A stretch of 64,000 nt of DNA, taken from assembly GCA_008828725.1 (NCBI GenBank), contig MEHQ01000803.1, positions 62,001-126,000 of the forward strand. The letters are read 5' to 3'. The DNA comes from Saccharina japonica (lineage: Eukaryota > Sar > Phaeophyceae > Laminariales > Laminariaceae). Shown piece by piece: positions 21,990 to 36,900 of this stretch; the stretch's first letter is position 1, and the number at the start of each line of letters is the position of its first letter. Made by a program: the position numbers and the translations under genes. The notes under the pieces were generated by a model. It was not told where the DNA came from. It saw only the letters and a program-made list of their open reading frames with translations, and made no database searches.

Positions 21990-24900
21990 CTGCAGCAGGC
22001 AGCAGCACGAAACAAGGAGAAGGAAAAAGGAATGTCAACATATGAATACAAACCAAAATGGATGACACAGGAGACATGTGCTAGATCGTGCAGATCGTAC
22101 CATAAGGCTCTGACTCGGCAACATTTACTACAGTAGACCATATCATACAGATCTGGAAACCAGATCTAGAATACAAATCTGGAATACACATCTGGAATAC
22201 AGATCTGGAACATATTTGCCCTCACAAATCTAGATAATGAAGTGGGGGTCGGTGATCTGTTTGGTATGAAATAAGTACCACACCAACCTTGAGCTTGCAA
22301 ATATGAGTTTAGAGGAATGATTCCACCTCACAGCTTAGTTTTTTTTTTACGTTTTCAAATATTACCATTACCCTTACGGAGGTTTCAAAATGTTACGTTC
22401 GGATTGATCATATTTTATATTTATATAAAATAAAAACGGCACCTGTGAGATCGAGGATGTCGTCGAAACCCATATTTGCAAGCCCGTATGTGATACTTGA
22501 ATAGCGGGTACTAGGGATTTTATTTGGCCTCACGCAGGATATACATCCCGTACATGAGGAGAACAAAATCTGAAGCTACAAAATTCAGCAAGTCACCAAA
22601 ATCTAAAACGCTTTTTGAAAACCCCATCAGATGTCCTTAAGGACTCCGACAACGTCGAAGGGTATAGCAAAAGTCATACCCGAATAGGTCATAAGCTCCG
22701 AGGAGTTGACGTGATCATACGGGCCCGCTAACGTGAGCCGTAATTCGCCATCCAAATTCATCGGGTCACTCAGGCTACCACGTGGGGCCGTCTCTGAGCG
22801 CTTCATCTATTAAAAAAAAATAAAAACAACAGCAGTGAGGACTTCGTCGCAACACATACTACTCTGTCCCGAAATATAAGAACCTTTTATACATTAAAAT
22901 TAAATAAAAGGGGTGCTTATAATTCGGCACAGAGTGGTGTATATATAATATTTTGCAAGCTGTGTGTGAAAACTTCGATCGGCGTACTTATATGCACTGC
23001 CGTACCTGGTATAGTATATACAAGGTTCCACAGATTCCCCTTCGAGTTTTTGGTTGACTTAAAATCCCGCGGGGGGTGTCGGAAGCTGAAAAGGCAAAAC
23101 ACAGCAGGCGTTCGTTTCTCGTACCAGCTACGTGCTCGTACGTACGTACGTACATAGCCACCGGGGGAAAACGATGAACATTAACAAAAAAAAAAACTCT
23201 AGAAGAACAGAAGACGTTACCACCGGGCAAGTAATCGGGCGAGTAACACCGACCAGCCCAAACGAGCTTACAGTTATATGTACAGAGTGTGTGTGTTCTT
23301 CACATTAAACCTTCCTGTCTACCCGTCGATATCCAGCACACCCAGTGTCCGTGCCGATTCTTCATCCTAAAAAGGTACCAGTTCTGTGGTCACAAAACTA
23401 CGACACAGAGATACTACGCTCAGTGCAATAAGCAGAGCAGACAATGCAATGCCATATACGACAGGCAAGACCTACCCTGCTAGCAATCCAGGTGCATGCA
23501 AGAGAAAAAGAGAAAAAAAGAAAAAAAGAAAAAAGGAAAAATAATAAAAAGTAAACATACTGAAGCAGAGTACAGAACACCCAATAAGAAACAGGCTGAT
23601 AAGAATACCAGGCTGGGATTTAGAGGAAAATAATAAATTCGGGAGTCGTTATCTTGAAATTAGTGTAGAAAGCACCCTTTCTCGAATAAGAAATCCAGCC
23701 TGGACCAGATTTCCTGTTTCTTATGAGGTGTCCTGTACTGTATAGCATGTATCATTCATATACCATACAGTATTGCAATTTTGGTACGTCGTCGTCGTTA
23801 TCGTCGTCGTCGTCGTTGTCGTCGTCGTCGTCGTTGTCGTCGTCGTCGTCGTCGTCGTTTTTTTTTTGTCCATCCCATATATTATCTTCGCCCTTCTTTT
23901 CTCTCTCCCTCTTTAGTCGTAACTCAGATCCGGGGTCACTAAGTAGGCTCCTCCCCCTCCCCACTACGGTTCTTGCCTTGCATTTTTATCGCGACAAGAT
24001 TTTAGCACTTTCTTCCCTCGTCAACTCTCGTCGAATTGTGTTTTTACCCACGCTACGTATGATATAATATGCGCTCTCGACTCTCGACAGTGGTTGGTGC
24101 CGTTTGAGAATAAAAATCTCCATACGGAGACTCGAACCCTCGACTTCCAACTCAACAGGCTTCGTGGTTACCTGCTGAACCACCGGGGCGACCGTCATAT
24201 ACCTAACTCTTAACCCTGTGGTCGGTCGCCCCGGTGGTCTAACAGGTAACCACGAAGCTTGTTAGGTTGGAAGTCGAGGGTTCGAGTCTCCGTATGGAGA
24301 TTTTTATTCTCAAATGACACCAACTGTCGAGAGCGCACATTATAGCGTGGGTAAGGACCATTAGACGAGAGTTGACGAGGGAAGAAAGAGCTGAAATTTT
24401 ATCGCGATAAAAATGCAAGGCAAGAACCGTACGAGGTGGGGGAGGAGAGAGAAGAGCCTACTTCGTGACCCCGGATCTGAGTTACGACTAGGAAGGAGAG
24501 AGAAAGGGAGGGCGAAGATAATAAATGGGAGGGAAAAAAATATATATATATATATATACTTCGAAGTATATATACAGCATAGCATTCCAAGGGTACATTG
24601 GTATCGCATACTACCTGGTATATACATACCTGGTACAGCAATTTTTTTACTTGCTTGCGTCATATATGCGATTGAACTTACGATATAAAAGCCGGTTTGA
24701 AATTTTGAACTTTTGAACTTCAAGGGTCAACAAAAAGTAGCGACCAAAGTGCATGTACGGTGCACGGGGTGGTACGTGGTCAGCTGTACGTGGTACACGA
24801 GTACGTACGTACGTACGCACTTCTACTAGTTGTTTTCACATTAACTGATCGCGCAAAAGCTAGTCCGTGGTCACTGGTCATACACAGGACAGGCTCCAAA

Positions 24901-27900
24901 GAAAAACTCTGGAGTGGAAGAATATCCCAAGGAAAAAAAATAAATGCACAAAATACAAAGTACAACGCAGTACCATATACCCTGGTACCTCATATAACTG
25001 CTGTGGCACGTCGTACACCTCAACCAAGAGAAAATGAAATCAGTCGAAAGGGGGGAAAAAAAAGGAAAGAGAAAGAGGAAAATAAAATAAGGAGAGAGGA
25101 AAAAAAAAACAAAAGGAAAAAGGAGAAAAAGAAGAAAAGAAAAGAAAAAGAAGAAAAGAAAAGAAAAAGGGAAAATGGAAAAAAAAACGACAAAAAGAGG
25201 AAGGTGACGACCCACAAAGCGAAAACCAAACCAAGAGAACGGGACCGAAAAAACAAAAACAAAGTCCATCAACAGAGAGAGCTATGATACGAGCTATCTA
25301 TACGCACGCGCGTTCAAGACAAGCAAAAATAAAAATAAAAGGGAGCGAAGGAGCTACGAAGCAGGAACACGACAGAGGAAGATATATAAAAAAGGTAAAT
25401 AAAAAAAGAGGCAAGAAGGGAAAAAGGGAAAAAGGGGGAAAAAAGGGGAAAGCGACTAAACAAAAACAGGCAAGGGAGGCGTACGGCAGGCGAGTACGGG
25501 TGTCCCTATGCTCGCTACTTCGTTACTGGAAAGGCACGCATCATGATGATGATGGCCATACCCAGTTGTCAGGCTTCTGAGCGACCCCGCCCCTCCTCCC
25601 GCCCCCCCATCCCCCCGTCGTGCCCCCGCCCAGGCCCCTCCCTGGGCGCATTGGTGTCAACGGTCCGTGTTGCAGTTGTATCCGCAGTCGTCGCGTGCCG
25701 CTTTGCTGCATCACTCCCCTCCGCGTCATGCCATCTCCGCATAAATAACTCCGTCCTCGACCACTCGGGACCACCGACCGGCCTTCTGTGCTTGCTGCCT
25801 CGCGCCACCCCTCTGGCCTGATGCCGAACGCCTTGAGGTCAGAGGTCCTCCTCAAGGCGCCCCATCCAGTCCTGCTCCTGTCCAAACGAGTAGCCCTCAC
25901 CACCGACCATCGCCCCAAACATTACCCTCCTCGGCAGACGTCCCCTCCCCCATGCGTGCGACGAAAACAGCGAACGACATCCTCCGTCTGCGCACCGTCG
26001 CCTCAATGGTCTCGGAGGCTGTCTTGAAAAGCGCGCGGGCGTAGGATAAAGTGTGGCCTTCGCGCTTCCGTTTCCGCCGGCCGAGGCATCGAAGGAGCAT
26101 GCTGTGATGGGCCTTCCGTAGCCTGGCGTTATCGGCTGGTTTCGGGCTCCACGTGGCGCATCCGTACAGCATCGTCTCGAGTACCTCAGCTTTCAGCAGG
26201 CGTATCTTTACCCGCAGGCGCACACCCGGGCGGCCATAGACTCCCATCTTATTCTGTCAGAAGCACCCCAATGCCCTCTGAAGTCGACGCGTTACCTCGA
26301 CACTAAAATTCCGGCTCGCGCTGATAGCTCCACCCTAGTACACAAAACTCGACCGTTTGTTTGTACACCTGGCCGGGTGCAGTGACGCTGAACGACACGT
26401 TGCCCCCATCTTTCGTTTGCAGGCAAATGATCTCCGCTTTGGTATCCGGCACCGTAAGCTCGAACGCCTCACACGCAGTCACGGTTACCGTCATCATCCT
26501 CTCCGACCCTCCTGACGATCGCGATACAACGCCCACATCGTCAGCGTACAGCATTCCCCACAATGTATAGGCCTCCTCCCCCCCCCCATCGGCTCCGTCT
26601 CGAAAGGGATGCTTGGTCAATGGTCAAATGACTAAGGCAAGCCCCCCATCGGCTTTGCTAGCCCGCTTCTTCCCCCTCTTCTCCTTCTTCCCCTCTTCCT
26701 TCTTTCGTTGGAGTTGTACCATGCTGTCCATGATGGCTGCATCAGCGGTGAAGCGTTTCTCGTCCACACGCAGTACCGCCGGGCTAAACATGTAGAACAG
26801 CAATGGCGCGAGGACACGCCCTTGCCGAAGACCCTGTCCCGCGCCGAACATATCCGAGCACTCGCCATCGCCCAACCGCACGCATGCTCGCATATATACC
26901 GTGGTGGAATTGGCGGGTGACGGCGAGCATTCTCGCTGGCACGCCAAAGCGAGATAGGGCAGTCCACAGGAGGGCTCGGTCGACGGAGTCATAAGCTTTG
27001 GTGAGGTCGATAAAGCACACGAACAGCGGGGTGTCCTTTTTCCTCGCCAGTGCTTGCAGGCGACGCACCACGAACATCAATGTCGACCGTCGAGCGCTGG
27101 GGTCTAGAGCTAAACTGCTCCTCACGCAAAAGATGCCTTCCTGTTCGCAATAGTCCGTAAGACGGCTCGCGATGACTTCGAGGAGCACTTTGCCGGCATG
27201 CGCCACGAGGGAGATACCGCGATAATTACCACAACCCGTCCTGTATTCCTGCTTGTGCAGAACCTTAGTCGTCGCGTCCGTTCACTGCTGCGGCACGCCC
27301 CCTCCCCTCCACACAGCGACGATAATGTCGTAGACGTTAAGCAGGGTGTTCGAGTTTCCTTCGTCGATCAGGGTCTTCAGGAGTCCAACCGGGAGGTCCT
27401 CTGGCCCAGCGGCCTTGCGATTCGCCGTATATATGATACAATCGTATTCGTGCTTTTTTTGTTTCCTTTTCCGTTTCCTTTTTCCTTGGTTTTCTTTTGT
27501 TTTCTCTCTTTCAACGCATTTGGATTGCTAGCATGTGTATGTCGTGCCCAGTACGATGACATGGCACGGAATTGTCTACTCTGCTTACTGCATTGCAAAA
27601 TATCATCTCTGCTGTGTCGTGGTTTTTGTGACCGCAGCGCTTGTATCTCTCTAGCATGAAGAATCGGCACGGACACTAGAACAGGTGTGCTGGATGTCGA
27701 CGGGTAAATAGAACGGGTTAATGTGAAGAACACAAACAAACATCGTGTACTACTGATTTTTTTACTATTAATATATGTTTTCACATACTTGGTCGACCGT
27801 TCGATCACACGCTGAAATGCTGAAATGTAGAGGGTAGAGAGTAGAGACGAACTGACGGTTCAACTGCAACTTACGTACGTATGAATATATACCTGCACCT

Positions 27901-30900
27901 GGTACTATATATTAAAATTATGAACTGTTGTTGTGGCAGTTCGTATTCCTCGTGATATTTATGTTGATGCTAAAGGAGTACAAGTACATACGAAGTTCAT
28001 ATTGTGTAGGCTCATACCTGGTAGGTGATAGTACGCGTAGATCATATATATACCAAGGATACGATAACGCTCACGGTTCGTATGGCGCTGTGCTCGTACG
28101 ATACCGGGGTATATACGAGCTACCGGTGCGGCGCTTTTGTCTGGCCGGCTGACTGGTCGAGTCACACTTCAGTGAAGGCACAAATAGGCAACATAAGGAA
28201 TGTAAAATTGATGTCCTTGGAACCTGACTTCGTGACGACGCCAACACTAGTAATAGTAACAAGAGCTCCGCCTGCTATTACAGAGGGCCATACTAAATAG
28301 GACCAAATATTGTTAGTAAAAACAGGTAAACAGTGTGTACCGTAGGTCCTATTTACTAGCATTTACTATGGCCCCCCGTGATATCAAGACGGGTCTATTT
28401 GTTTAAGCCGTAGATGCGGTGACGGCTGGCTATCAGGCCGTGGTGGTGGCAGTGGTGGGGTGGGTGGTGGGGTGGTTGCGTTGGTGCATACGCATGCATG
28501 TGTGCATGTTCCTCCGAAGGCCCTTTCGCCTTTAAAGGCAGAAGCTAAGACCCTTTCGTCCGTACGAACAGACCTAGACAGCAGAGCCGTGATCACAGGT
28601 CTTCAGGTACCACGTATGTACCAGGTATCTATACATGAATACCATCACCCTTCTCTCCCTCGGCAAGATGTACCGGTATATGATATGTACGTATATACAA
28701 CTTTAAAGTAGTTGTCCATAGGTTCGGCATTTCCACAAGCTCGTCCGCTGTTTCTAATCGTTAGGAATCACCCCAAAATGACACGTCATTAGGTACGGCT
28801 GGGCACTGGCTGGTTCAGTCAGGAACGATTACAATGCCGTCAAAGCCAGCCAGTACACTGGATTACGAAGCGAACAACGCCGAGCGTAGCTCGGCCAATC
28901 GCCCCCTCCCCCCGGCTGTGAGGGAGACCCGCTGGAGGCGCCGCCGGAGGGCGAAACAAAAAGCACGCGTTTTCGCTTGATGTCCCATTACAATCGGGGC
29001 TTAAAGCTGCATTGGCCGGGGGTACTTGCGGTCAGCGACGCAGAAAAAAAAAGGGGGGGGGAAACGTACGCAACCTGTGGCGCGATGACGTGGCGATCTT
29101 CATGTTAATAGTTTTAGCGCAGGCACAACTGTCAGTCGCTCTGGTTTATAATATTGAATGTTAGTCCATCGCTCCCACCGTTGGGGCACAGGGTGGTATC
29201 ATAGGCTCTCACCACCAAACAAAACACAAGAAAGAGCAGACGAACAAGGGGCACAGGGTGGTATCATAGGCTCTCACCACCAAACAAAACACAAGAAAGA
29301 GCAGACGAACAAGGGGCACAGGGTGGTATCATAGGCTCTCACCACCAAACAAAACACAAGAAAGAGCAGACGAACAAAAAACATAAACGAAAAGACAATG
29401 ACAAAGAAGGAACGCTCAATGTACCCGGTATCAGGTATCAGGTACTCAAAACGCACACAAGAGACCAAACATGAAAAAACGGAAGGAAGGAGCGCGTCAA
29501 GAGGCCCAACAGCCGGGGGGTGGCGGAGAGCTCCTCTCTCATCTCTCCTCTCTCCTCTCTCCTCTCTCCTCTCGAAACGGGTTTCCGTACTATAATATGG
29601 CGTGTTTCTTGGACGGACGTAAGATGAAAACTACTGGCGAATATACTGGCCGGGTCAATCAGTAGACTGTTACCGCCAGTAGATTACTACTGCCAGTGCA
29701 CACTGTGCCAGTGCCCAGGAGCCCCATCAATAGGGTTGTGAGTTGGCTAGACTTCCCGGTTAGTTAGTAGTTGGCTGACTTTAGTTGACTAGTCGGCCAG
29801 CGCTATGTGGTCGCATTTTACACACAAAAATATGGTGAAATAGACGCTAACGACCTTCGCACCGGCACCGTCGATGGCGATGGGTTTTGATGCGCCCTGA
29901 GTTGCAGTAGGCCTTTCAGCTCTCTCTTTTTCTCTCTCCCTCTCTGGGCGAGTGGTTTCACGGTGAAATGCGCAATGCGCACACCGTACCAAAGAAGCCT
30001 TCCATGAACAAGGAAACCCAATTAGTCGGATAGTTGGCACCGCTGTAACTAATTACCCGTACTGTAATACAAGTCGAGGTCTCCTATATACCGCGGTGGC
30101 ACGCGATCGAAGTATCCCACTCAGCTAGCAAAGATGAGTTTCGACCAAATCCTCGATCTCACAGCTGTTGTTTTTAATTTTTTAAATATACCGCGGTGGT
30201 GTGCCAGGAGAATATAACCGTGATAAAGTGAGACCTCGCGGTAAACCGCTATACCGTGGTACCGCGGGAATTTTGAAATCCTTGCTACCGCGATGCACCG
30301 GGACCGCACGGAATTCAGTCGTTCCTAGTGCACAGTACTGTTATGTGTATGTACCATTTATAGTATTGCGCCTGCGGTAGTGTTGCCTACTACGGTAGCC
30401 TATTGGCCATATATGTATTAATAGTACAGTAGGAACCCTCTACGAAGTACCAAGCAGTAGCTCTAGCTCTACCGCAGTATTAGTAACAGTTGGAGACACT
30501 GCCGTGGTGAGACATTGCACGCACTGCAGTATTTTATGGTGTGAGTGTAAGTGAGTGTACAGCAGTACTCTTTTATGTATAATATTACGTATCGAATATC
30601 GGGTTGCAGATGATGTGAGACATATTTTAGAGCGCAGAGTCCGGCTGAAAGCACACATACATGCATACATGTCACCGCGCTGTCCGCTGTGTGTGCTGTT
30701 CACATTTAAACGTTACGTATTTCTACCCGTCGACATCCAGCACATCCAGTGTCCGTGCTGAATCTTCATCCTGGAGATATAGATACAAGATCTGCGGTCA
30801 CAAAACTACGACACAGAGATACTAAATCATGCATACTAGACAGCAGGAAGGAGAGTAGACCATGCAATGTCATGCCGTACGTTGTAGCACTGGATGCGAC

Positions 30901-33900
30901 AAACACAACACACAAACGCCAGCAATCCACAAACATTGAAAAAGAGAGAAAAACGCAAGACAAACGGAATAAACTAAACAGATAAAATAAAAAAAATAAA
31001 AATGTAATATTGCTCGAGCGGTTGGGGTTTTGTATTGCTTCGTACAGTAGAGTATGATAGGGCTGCTGCGCGCCGCTGCTGCTGCGGACATGTCTTGTAC
31101 TGTTGTGGAGGCGTGTATACCGCGGCATATAGTGCGGGGACGGCGAAAACGGACCCGGCCCCTACTTGGCGCCTATATGGGTGATGACCCTTTTTTCTTT
31201 TTTTCTTTAGGGTCATCACCCATAGCTTGGCGCGGTAACCGCGGTAATGGTCGACGTCACGACAAGCAGTTTTCACCTTTTCACCGCGATAGACGTGTCG
31301 AACCGCGTGTAAAGGGAGCTCGACCATTTGTTATTTTCGCCCTTCTTTTCTCTTTTTCCTATGATATTAATAATAGTCGCAACTCAGATCCGGGGTCACA
31401 AAATAGGCTCTTTTCTCTTTCTCCCTGCTCCCCGCTACGGTTCGTGTCTTGATTTGTTTTTCTCTCGAGAAGACTTGGGCCCCTTTCTTCCCTCGTCGAC
31501 TCGCATCGAATTGCTGTATATACGTAGCCAACAAATGTACCTACAGCAGCATACCTACAGCATACCAAATAGCTATTCATATCATATATACTGCTGTAAT
31601 TGCGGCTTCAAGTCATCAAACTGACAAATATTGTAGCTCTACAAAATGGCGAGTAAAACTCTGCAGTACGTATCTTATTTGTGTGTGTGCTCCCCATTAA
31701 ACCTTCCTTTCTACCTGTCGACATCCAGCACACCCAGTGTCCGTGCCGATTCTTCATCCTAAAAAGGTACCAGTTCTGCGGTCACAAAATAATACGACAT
31801 GACTACGTACGTAAAATAGTCGAACGGTCTCGTGTCTCGTTCACCTTCAGGAACCGGGGGAACCACGACCTCGAGCTCGTCCAGTAGAAACTGGAGATCG
31901 CCAAAGCATTTCTCCATCAGCCGTTCCAGCTGACAATAGTAGTATACGTACGCACGCACGTACGCGGTCGGCGGGAGACGACGGGTACAGCGGGATACGG
32001 CGGGCGGTTACGGCAGCACATGACGCGCACACACGACGGCACGCATTAACGCATAACACAGCAATCAATCAATTGCCATATCAACCAATGTCATACCAGG
32101 TACAGCAGTATATACTATGGGAGGGTCATATAGCGTATGACATACACTGAGCATAAACGAATCTAAATTATGATAGGACGAATGTGCGGTTCAGAGTTCG
32201 GTGGGCGAGCGAGTCCCATCAGCAGCAGTGATGTCGGATTACGGCTGGAAATTCTCGTGCTTAAAGTAAATACGCCATTTTCGGACATAAGCGATTCTTA
32301 CGGGTAATAGCGGCAAAAGCAGGGGACGTTTAAGACACATCCCCGCTAGGATCAACAGGCACATACATGAATGTGGACAACGTTTTTTTTTTCTCTTTTC
32401 GTATTTTTTTCCATTCGTTTTGATGTGATTATAACCCAATATGGGTGCTATTCATATATACTTGGCCAGCGGAGATGTTGAGGTCGACTATTCTGGAATC
32501 GGAATCTAGAACAGGATTTTTCAATACCCTCGCAGGTTTTTTCTTCAGGGGACGCTAAAAAATGTCCCCTACAACCTTAACGAGCAATTGGTCAATTTTG
32601 GAGAGGAATCGAGTGGTATTGGCCGATATTGCAGGCTCGAAATTTCAACGGATGACCAACTGGCTCTACTTCGTTTTTTCACCCGGTTTCGATAAAATAA
32701 ATCGAACTACGGTAGGCCGCCTGTTTCGTATTTTTTACCCTGTTCCTTCGATAAACAAAATAGAAACAGGGCCAGTTGGCTTGGGTTGGTCATCCGTTGA
32801 AAATTCGAGCCTGCAAAATCGGCCAATACCACTAGATTTCTCTGGAAAATTGACTGATCAATGGCTCGTTGAGATAGTAGGGGATATTGTTTAGGGTCCC
32901 CGGGAGAAAAGGCCTGTGAAAGTGTTGAAAAATCCTGTTCTGGATTCCGATCCCATGATAGTCGACCTGATAAACCGTTCGAAGTTCGGACGCAGACCAG
33001 CGTGCTTGGACCTCTTCGCTATCCAAGATGCCATCGCTATGGTCGCAGCAGACCGCAGGGCCACAGCGCCAGCAAACAAATGAAAACATGAAAGGCAGGA
33101 GGAGCTGCCCAAGGAAGCAGACAATGCAGGGGTTTCCTAGGGAAATGTATGGCTTTTGTATATAGGGGGCAGGGGGCCTGCAGTAATTACCGCGGCCCAT
33201 CCTTGTTACTTACCGCCAAATCAGCCTCGCCGTAAGGAGGTAATGCGGTAATCCGACATCATTGATCAGCAGTAGCAGCAGCAAAGCACTATTAATAGCG
33301 CTACAGTAAACGTATGATATACTTCAGTATACCAGCATCAGCAGCAGTGGCGGGCGGGCGAGCGGGTGAGCGAGGAGAGAGACGCGCAAATCGCTCTACG
33401 TACGTATTATTCGAACGGGCGAAAGTGTCGCTCAGGGGCAAGGTTAACGCCTTTGTTGTTTCAAGGGGGAAACGCGTCGAAAAAACAGGACGATTTCGAC
33501 AGCAGTGTCGGTTACATGAAGCAATCCGGGGTGTACCCGCGTGCAAAGAAATATCCGACACACACGCATCATGATATAATATGATATCATGATGCTATTA
33601 TTTGTACATGGTGAGCCGCAATTTCCATACTGTATCCTAGATGGTAATCCAGTGACACAGGCAAAGGCTACTTACTGATTGTATGGACGTTGTCTTTCTG
33701 CGCGCTCCTACTTCGTACCAGTGTATATTTGTGAGATATAATACGTATTAATAGTATACATATGTCCGTACATATGATATGAGTGTATATGTGTGTGTAT
33801 ATATAGCATAGCATGTAGTGTGTATTCGGTTGAGAAGACCGCGCACCCGATCTAATTACGCATTTTACGTAATAATAATATAGTCAACTATAAACTCGTT

Positions 33901-36900
33901 TGGGCTGGTCGGTGTTACTTACCTTGCCCGGTTACTTGCCCGGTGGCTACGTAACCATTTTCAAGATATGTTTTTTTCCTTTTTTTCATGTTCTGCGTTC
34001 TTCCCCGGTGGCTACGTACTACCGGTTTTTATTTATTTTGTCCATCCCATTTATTATCTTCGCCCTTCCTTTCTCTCTCCTTCCTGGTCGTAACTCAGAT
34101 CCGGGGTCACAAAGTAGGATCTTCTCCCTCCTCCCCTACTACGGTTCTTGCCTTGCATTTTTATCGCGAGAACGTTTCAGCTCTTTTTTCCCTCGTCGAC
34201 TTGCGTCGGATTCCGCCAACCCACGCCACGAAGGCGCTCTCAGCAATTGGTTCCTTTTTATTTTTTAAATAATTTAAAATAAAGTCAAATCTCTCACCAC
34301 GGTGGGATTTGAACTCGGGTACCAATGATAGTAGCCTTTGAAGCTGACCACTACTCTACCGGGGCGACCGACTCTTTCTACGAGTAGCTGGTACGAGGAA
34401 CAAACTCCTGCTGTGTACGAGTCCCTGTTCACCTTGCGACACCCCCACGATTTGATCCAGTAGCCTTCACCGCCGTATCACTGAATTACTATCTAAAATA
34501 GAGTATAGAAATCGGGGAATCTTTTATTATATGCCTTTTATTAATAGTGTAGTAGCCAATTTCCCCCCCACTGCCCAGCGAAAAAAACGCCTGTTTTTTT
34601 CGGGCCAAAGCTCATGAGGGTCGGGGCGGGGTAGAGATGGCTCCCGGATTCGAAAATTGGAACCGGTACCAGTACCGCCTTCGGTGGGATTTGACCAGTA
34701 CCGTCCCGGGTTCCCGCGGTACTGGGTATCCCGGGTACCCGGGTTCCCGTACGTGTATCCGGGGTTACATGTGCATTTTGCTCCACTCTTGTGTTTGAGC
34801 GGCATGAACGGTCCTCAGGCGGGGTGGTGAGGCGTGGTGAGGCGGAAGGTGGGAGGACAAGCCTTGCGGTCGTCTCTCTCAATGACTAAAAATGCGAAAG
34901 AACGCGGGTACCCGGGTACCCGGGAACCCGGGTACTCGAGATACCCAGTACCGCGGGTAATAAAAATGAAACCGGGACGGTACCGGTACCGACGGTTCCG
35001 GGTACCCGCCTCCGGGTACCCGGTTCCCACGAATCCGGGAGCCATCTCTATTCCGCTGGTAGCTGGTAGGGGTCTCGTGTGTGTATGGCGTGTTGTGTGA
35101 AGGTAGGTAGGGTATGCTGTGCATTGTGCGCTGTGCGCTGTCTATCGGGGGCTCTGTGGAGCGTAACTAATAACGGGTACCCGGGTACCCGGGAACCCGG
35201 GTACCCGGTATACCCAGTACCGCGGGTAATGAAAATGGAACCGGGACGATACCGGTACCGACGGTTCCGGGTACCCGCCTCCGGGTACCCGGTTCCCACG
35301 AATCCGGGAGCCATCTCTAGGGCGGGGTCGGGGCTGGGGTTAGTAGTTAGTACCGTAGTGTTTTCAGCGTTTCTCGAAATACTCCTTCTCGTTACACTGG
35401 AACCACAAGCGGGTCAAAACCAATTCCCCGATTGCTATACTTTATCCTAGATAATAATTCAGAATTGCGGTAAAGGCGGCTCATTTGATACCAACCACAT
35501 GAAATCCCGAAGGGAAACCTCAACCTTGTACTTGATAGTTTTTCGTCTGTTTTTGTGTTTTTGTCAATGCCGCTGTTCCTGGGTACCCAAATTATAATCT
35601 TTAATATAGAACGAGAACTGCACCCATGGTTCGGAGACAAATTACTTGGAATTAAAGTAGGAACCGTTTTACAGGCTTTGAAGGCAGGCAGGCAGGTAGG
35701 CAGGCAGGCAGGCAGGCAGGAAGGATGAAGGAAGGCAGGAAGGAACGAAGGAACAACATGTGACGCATACTGACGCAGCCGCAGCAGCACCACAGACAGA
35801 CATATTATTCGAACGACAACCACAGGGTGGACAGATCGTATTCTGCAAAAGATATGGAAAATGGATGCCACCATGAATACCATCGTTGTTGGCAAAAGGC
35901 CGCAAGGGCAAGACGGACTTACGGTAGTGATAGTTGTGACAGAACTTCTCGCCTCGGATCTGAATCCTGCCGCTGTAGCCGCGCGGCGATGCGGCGATCG
36001 AACACGATAATATTCAGTAAGCACCGCAAATACTGCTGTCCTCTAATTCCAAGTAGTTTGTCCCAAAAAAATTGGTTGCAGTTCTAGTTCTTCTGCAATT
36101 CCTGTGAGGCTCGGGGCTCACAGAATACCGCGCACGAACACTAAACATCGCATCACATCACATGGCATCAAGATCAGTCAATAATGGTCATGAGTTTCGC
36201 TCGGGATACCACTCAGCTGTTACGTCAGCACGTCAACGCTCCTGCCTGTGCTGAGAAAAGTGGTACCGTTACTGGTACGCCAGAGAGTACCAAATACCAA
36301 CCCTAACCCTTACCCCAGGTACTAACTACTTCGTCCGGGGTACCATCATATATATGTGTGTGTTCTTCACATTATACCTGGTAGTAATGGGACCAAATGT
36401 CATTAGTGTCAGTCAGTGAAATTGGCAGATAATAGGTTTTTGTGTGTACCGTGTACCGTAGGTCCTATTTACTCTGAAGGTCCCCCGTAATGGGGGTAAG
36501 GTGGATCAGCAGTATGTACTCTGTTGTACCTTGATACTCGATACTCGATACAGCAGATCAGAAGTGGTATACATACCGGTACGCGTCCGCATCAGAAGTG
36601 GTATACACCGGTATGCGTCTACATCATGGTGAAGTACAAGTACGTACTCAGAGCAGCAGAGTCTAACCAACGCCGTCAGGGTAGGCGATTGGCAATGCGA
36701 GTACTCGTCGTATATCACAACTATAGGTAGCTGTAGTGAAGTACCGGGACTAGACACACACTCATCTATATACATACCAGGTATATTACAACGATGCGAA
36801 CCATGCACAAAACAAGCTGTCATGTTTCCACTTACCAAGGTACCAAGCTCTGCTGCTATCATATAGACGAGTCCTGCTGCTGCTATATATGTCGCTGCGT

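Noticed and set aside
22006..22077. A signal peptide for the minus-strand gene, from an ATG at 22077
   Set aside because: The hydrophobic stretch is encoded by a pyrimidine-rich tract followed by ctgctgcag, a good splice acceptor, and the downstream phase fits exon 2 at 31929-31845. I read it as intron.
24060..24300. True tRNA genes at 24110-24195 and 24221-24300
   Set aside because: A and B boxes are present but the acceptor stems do not pair, and both run into the shared SINE body.
29183..29377. A CRISPR-like array
   Set aside because: The three units are fully identical head-to-tail 65-mers with no variable spacers, in a eukaryotic intron.
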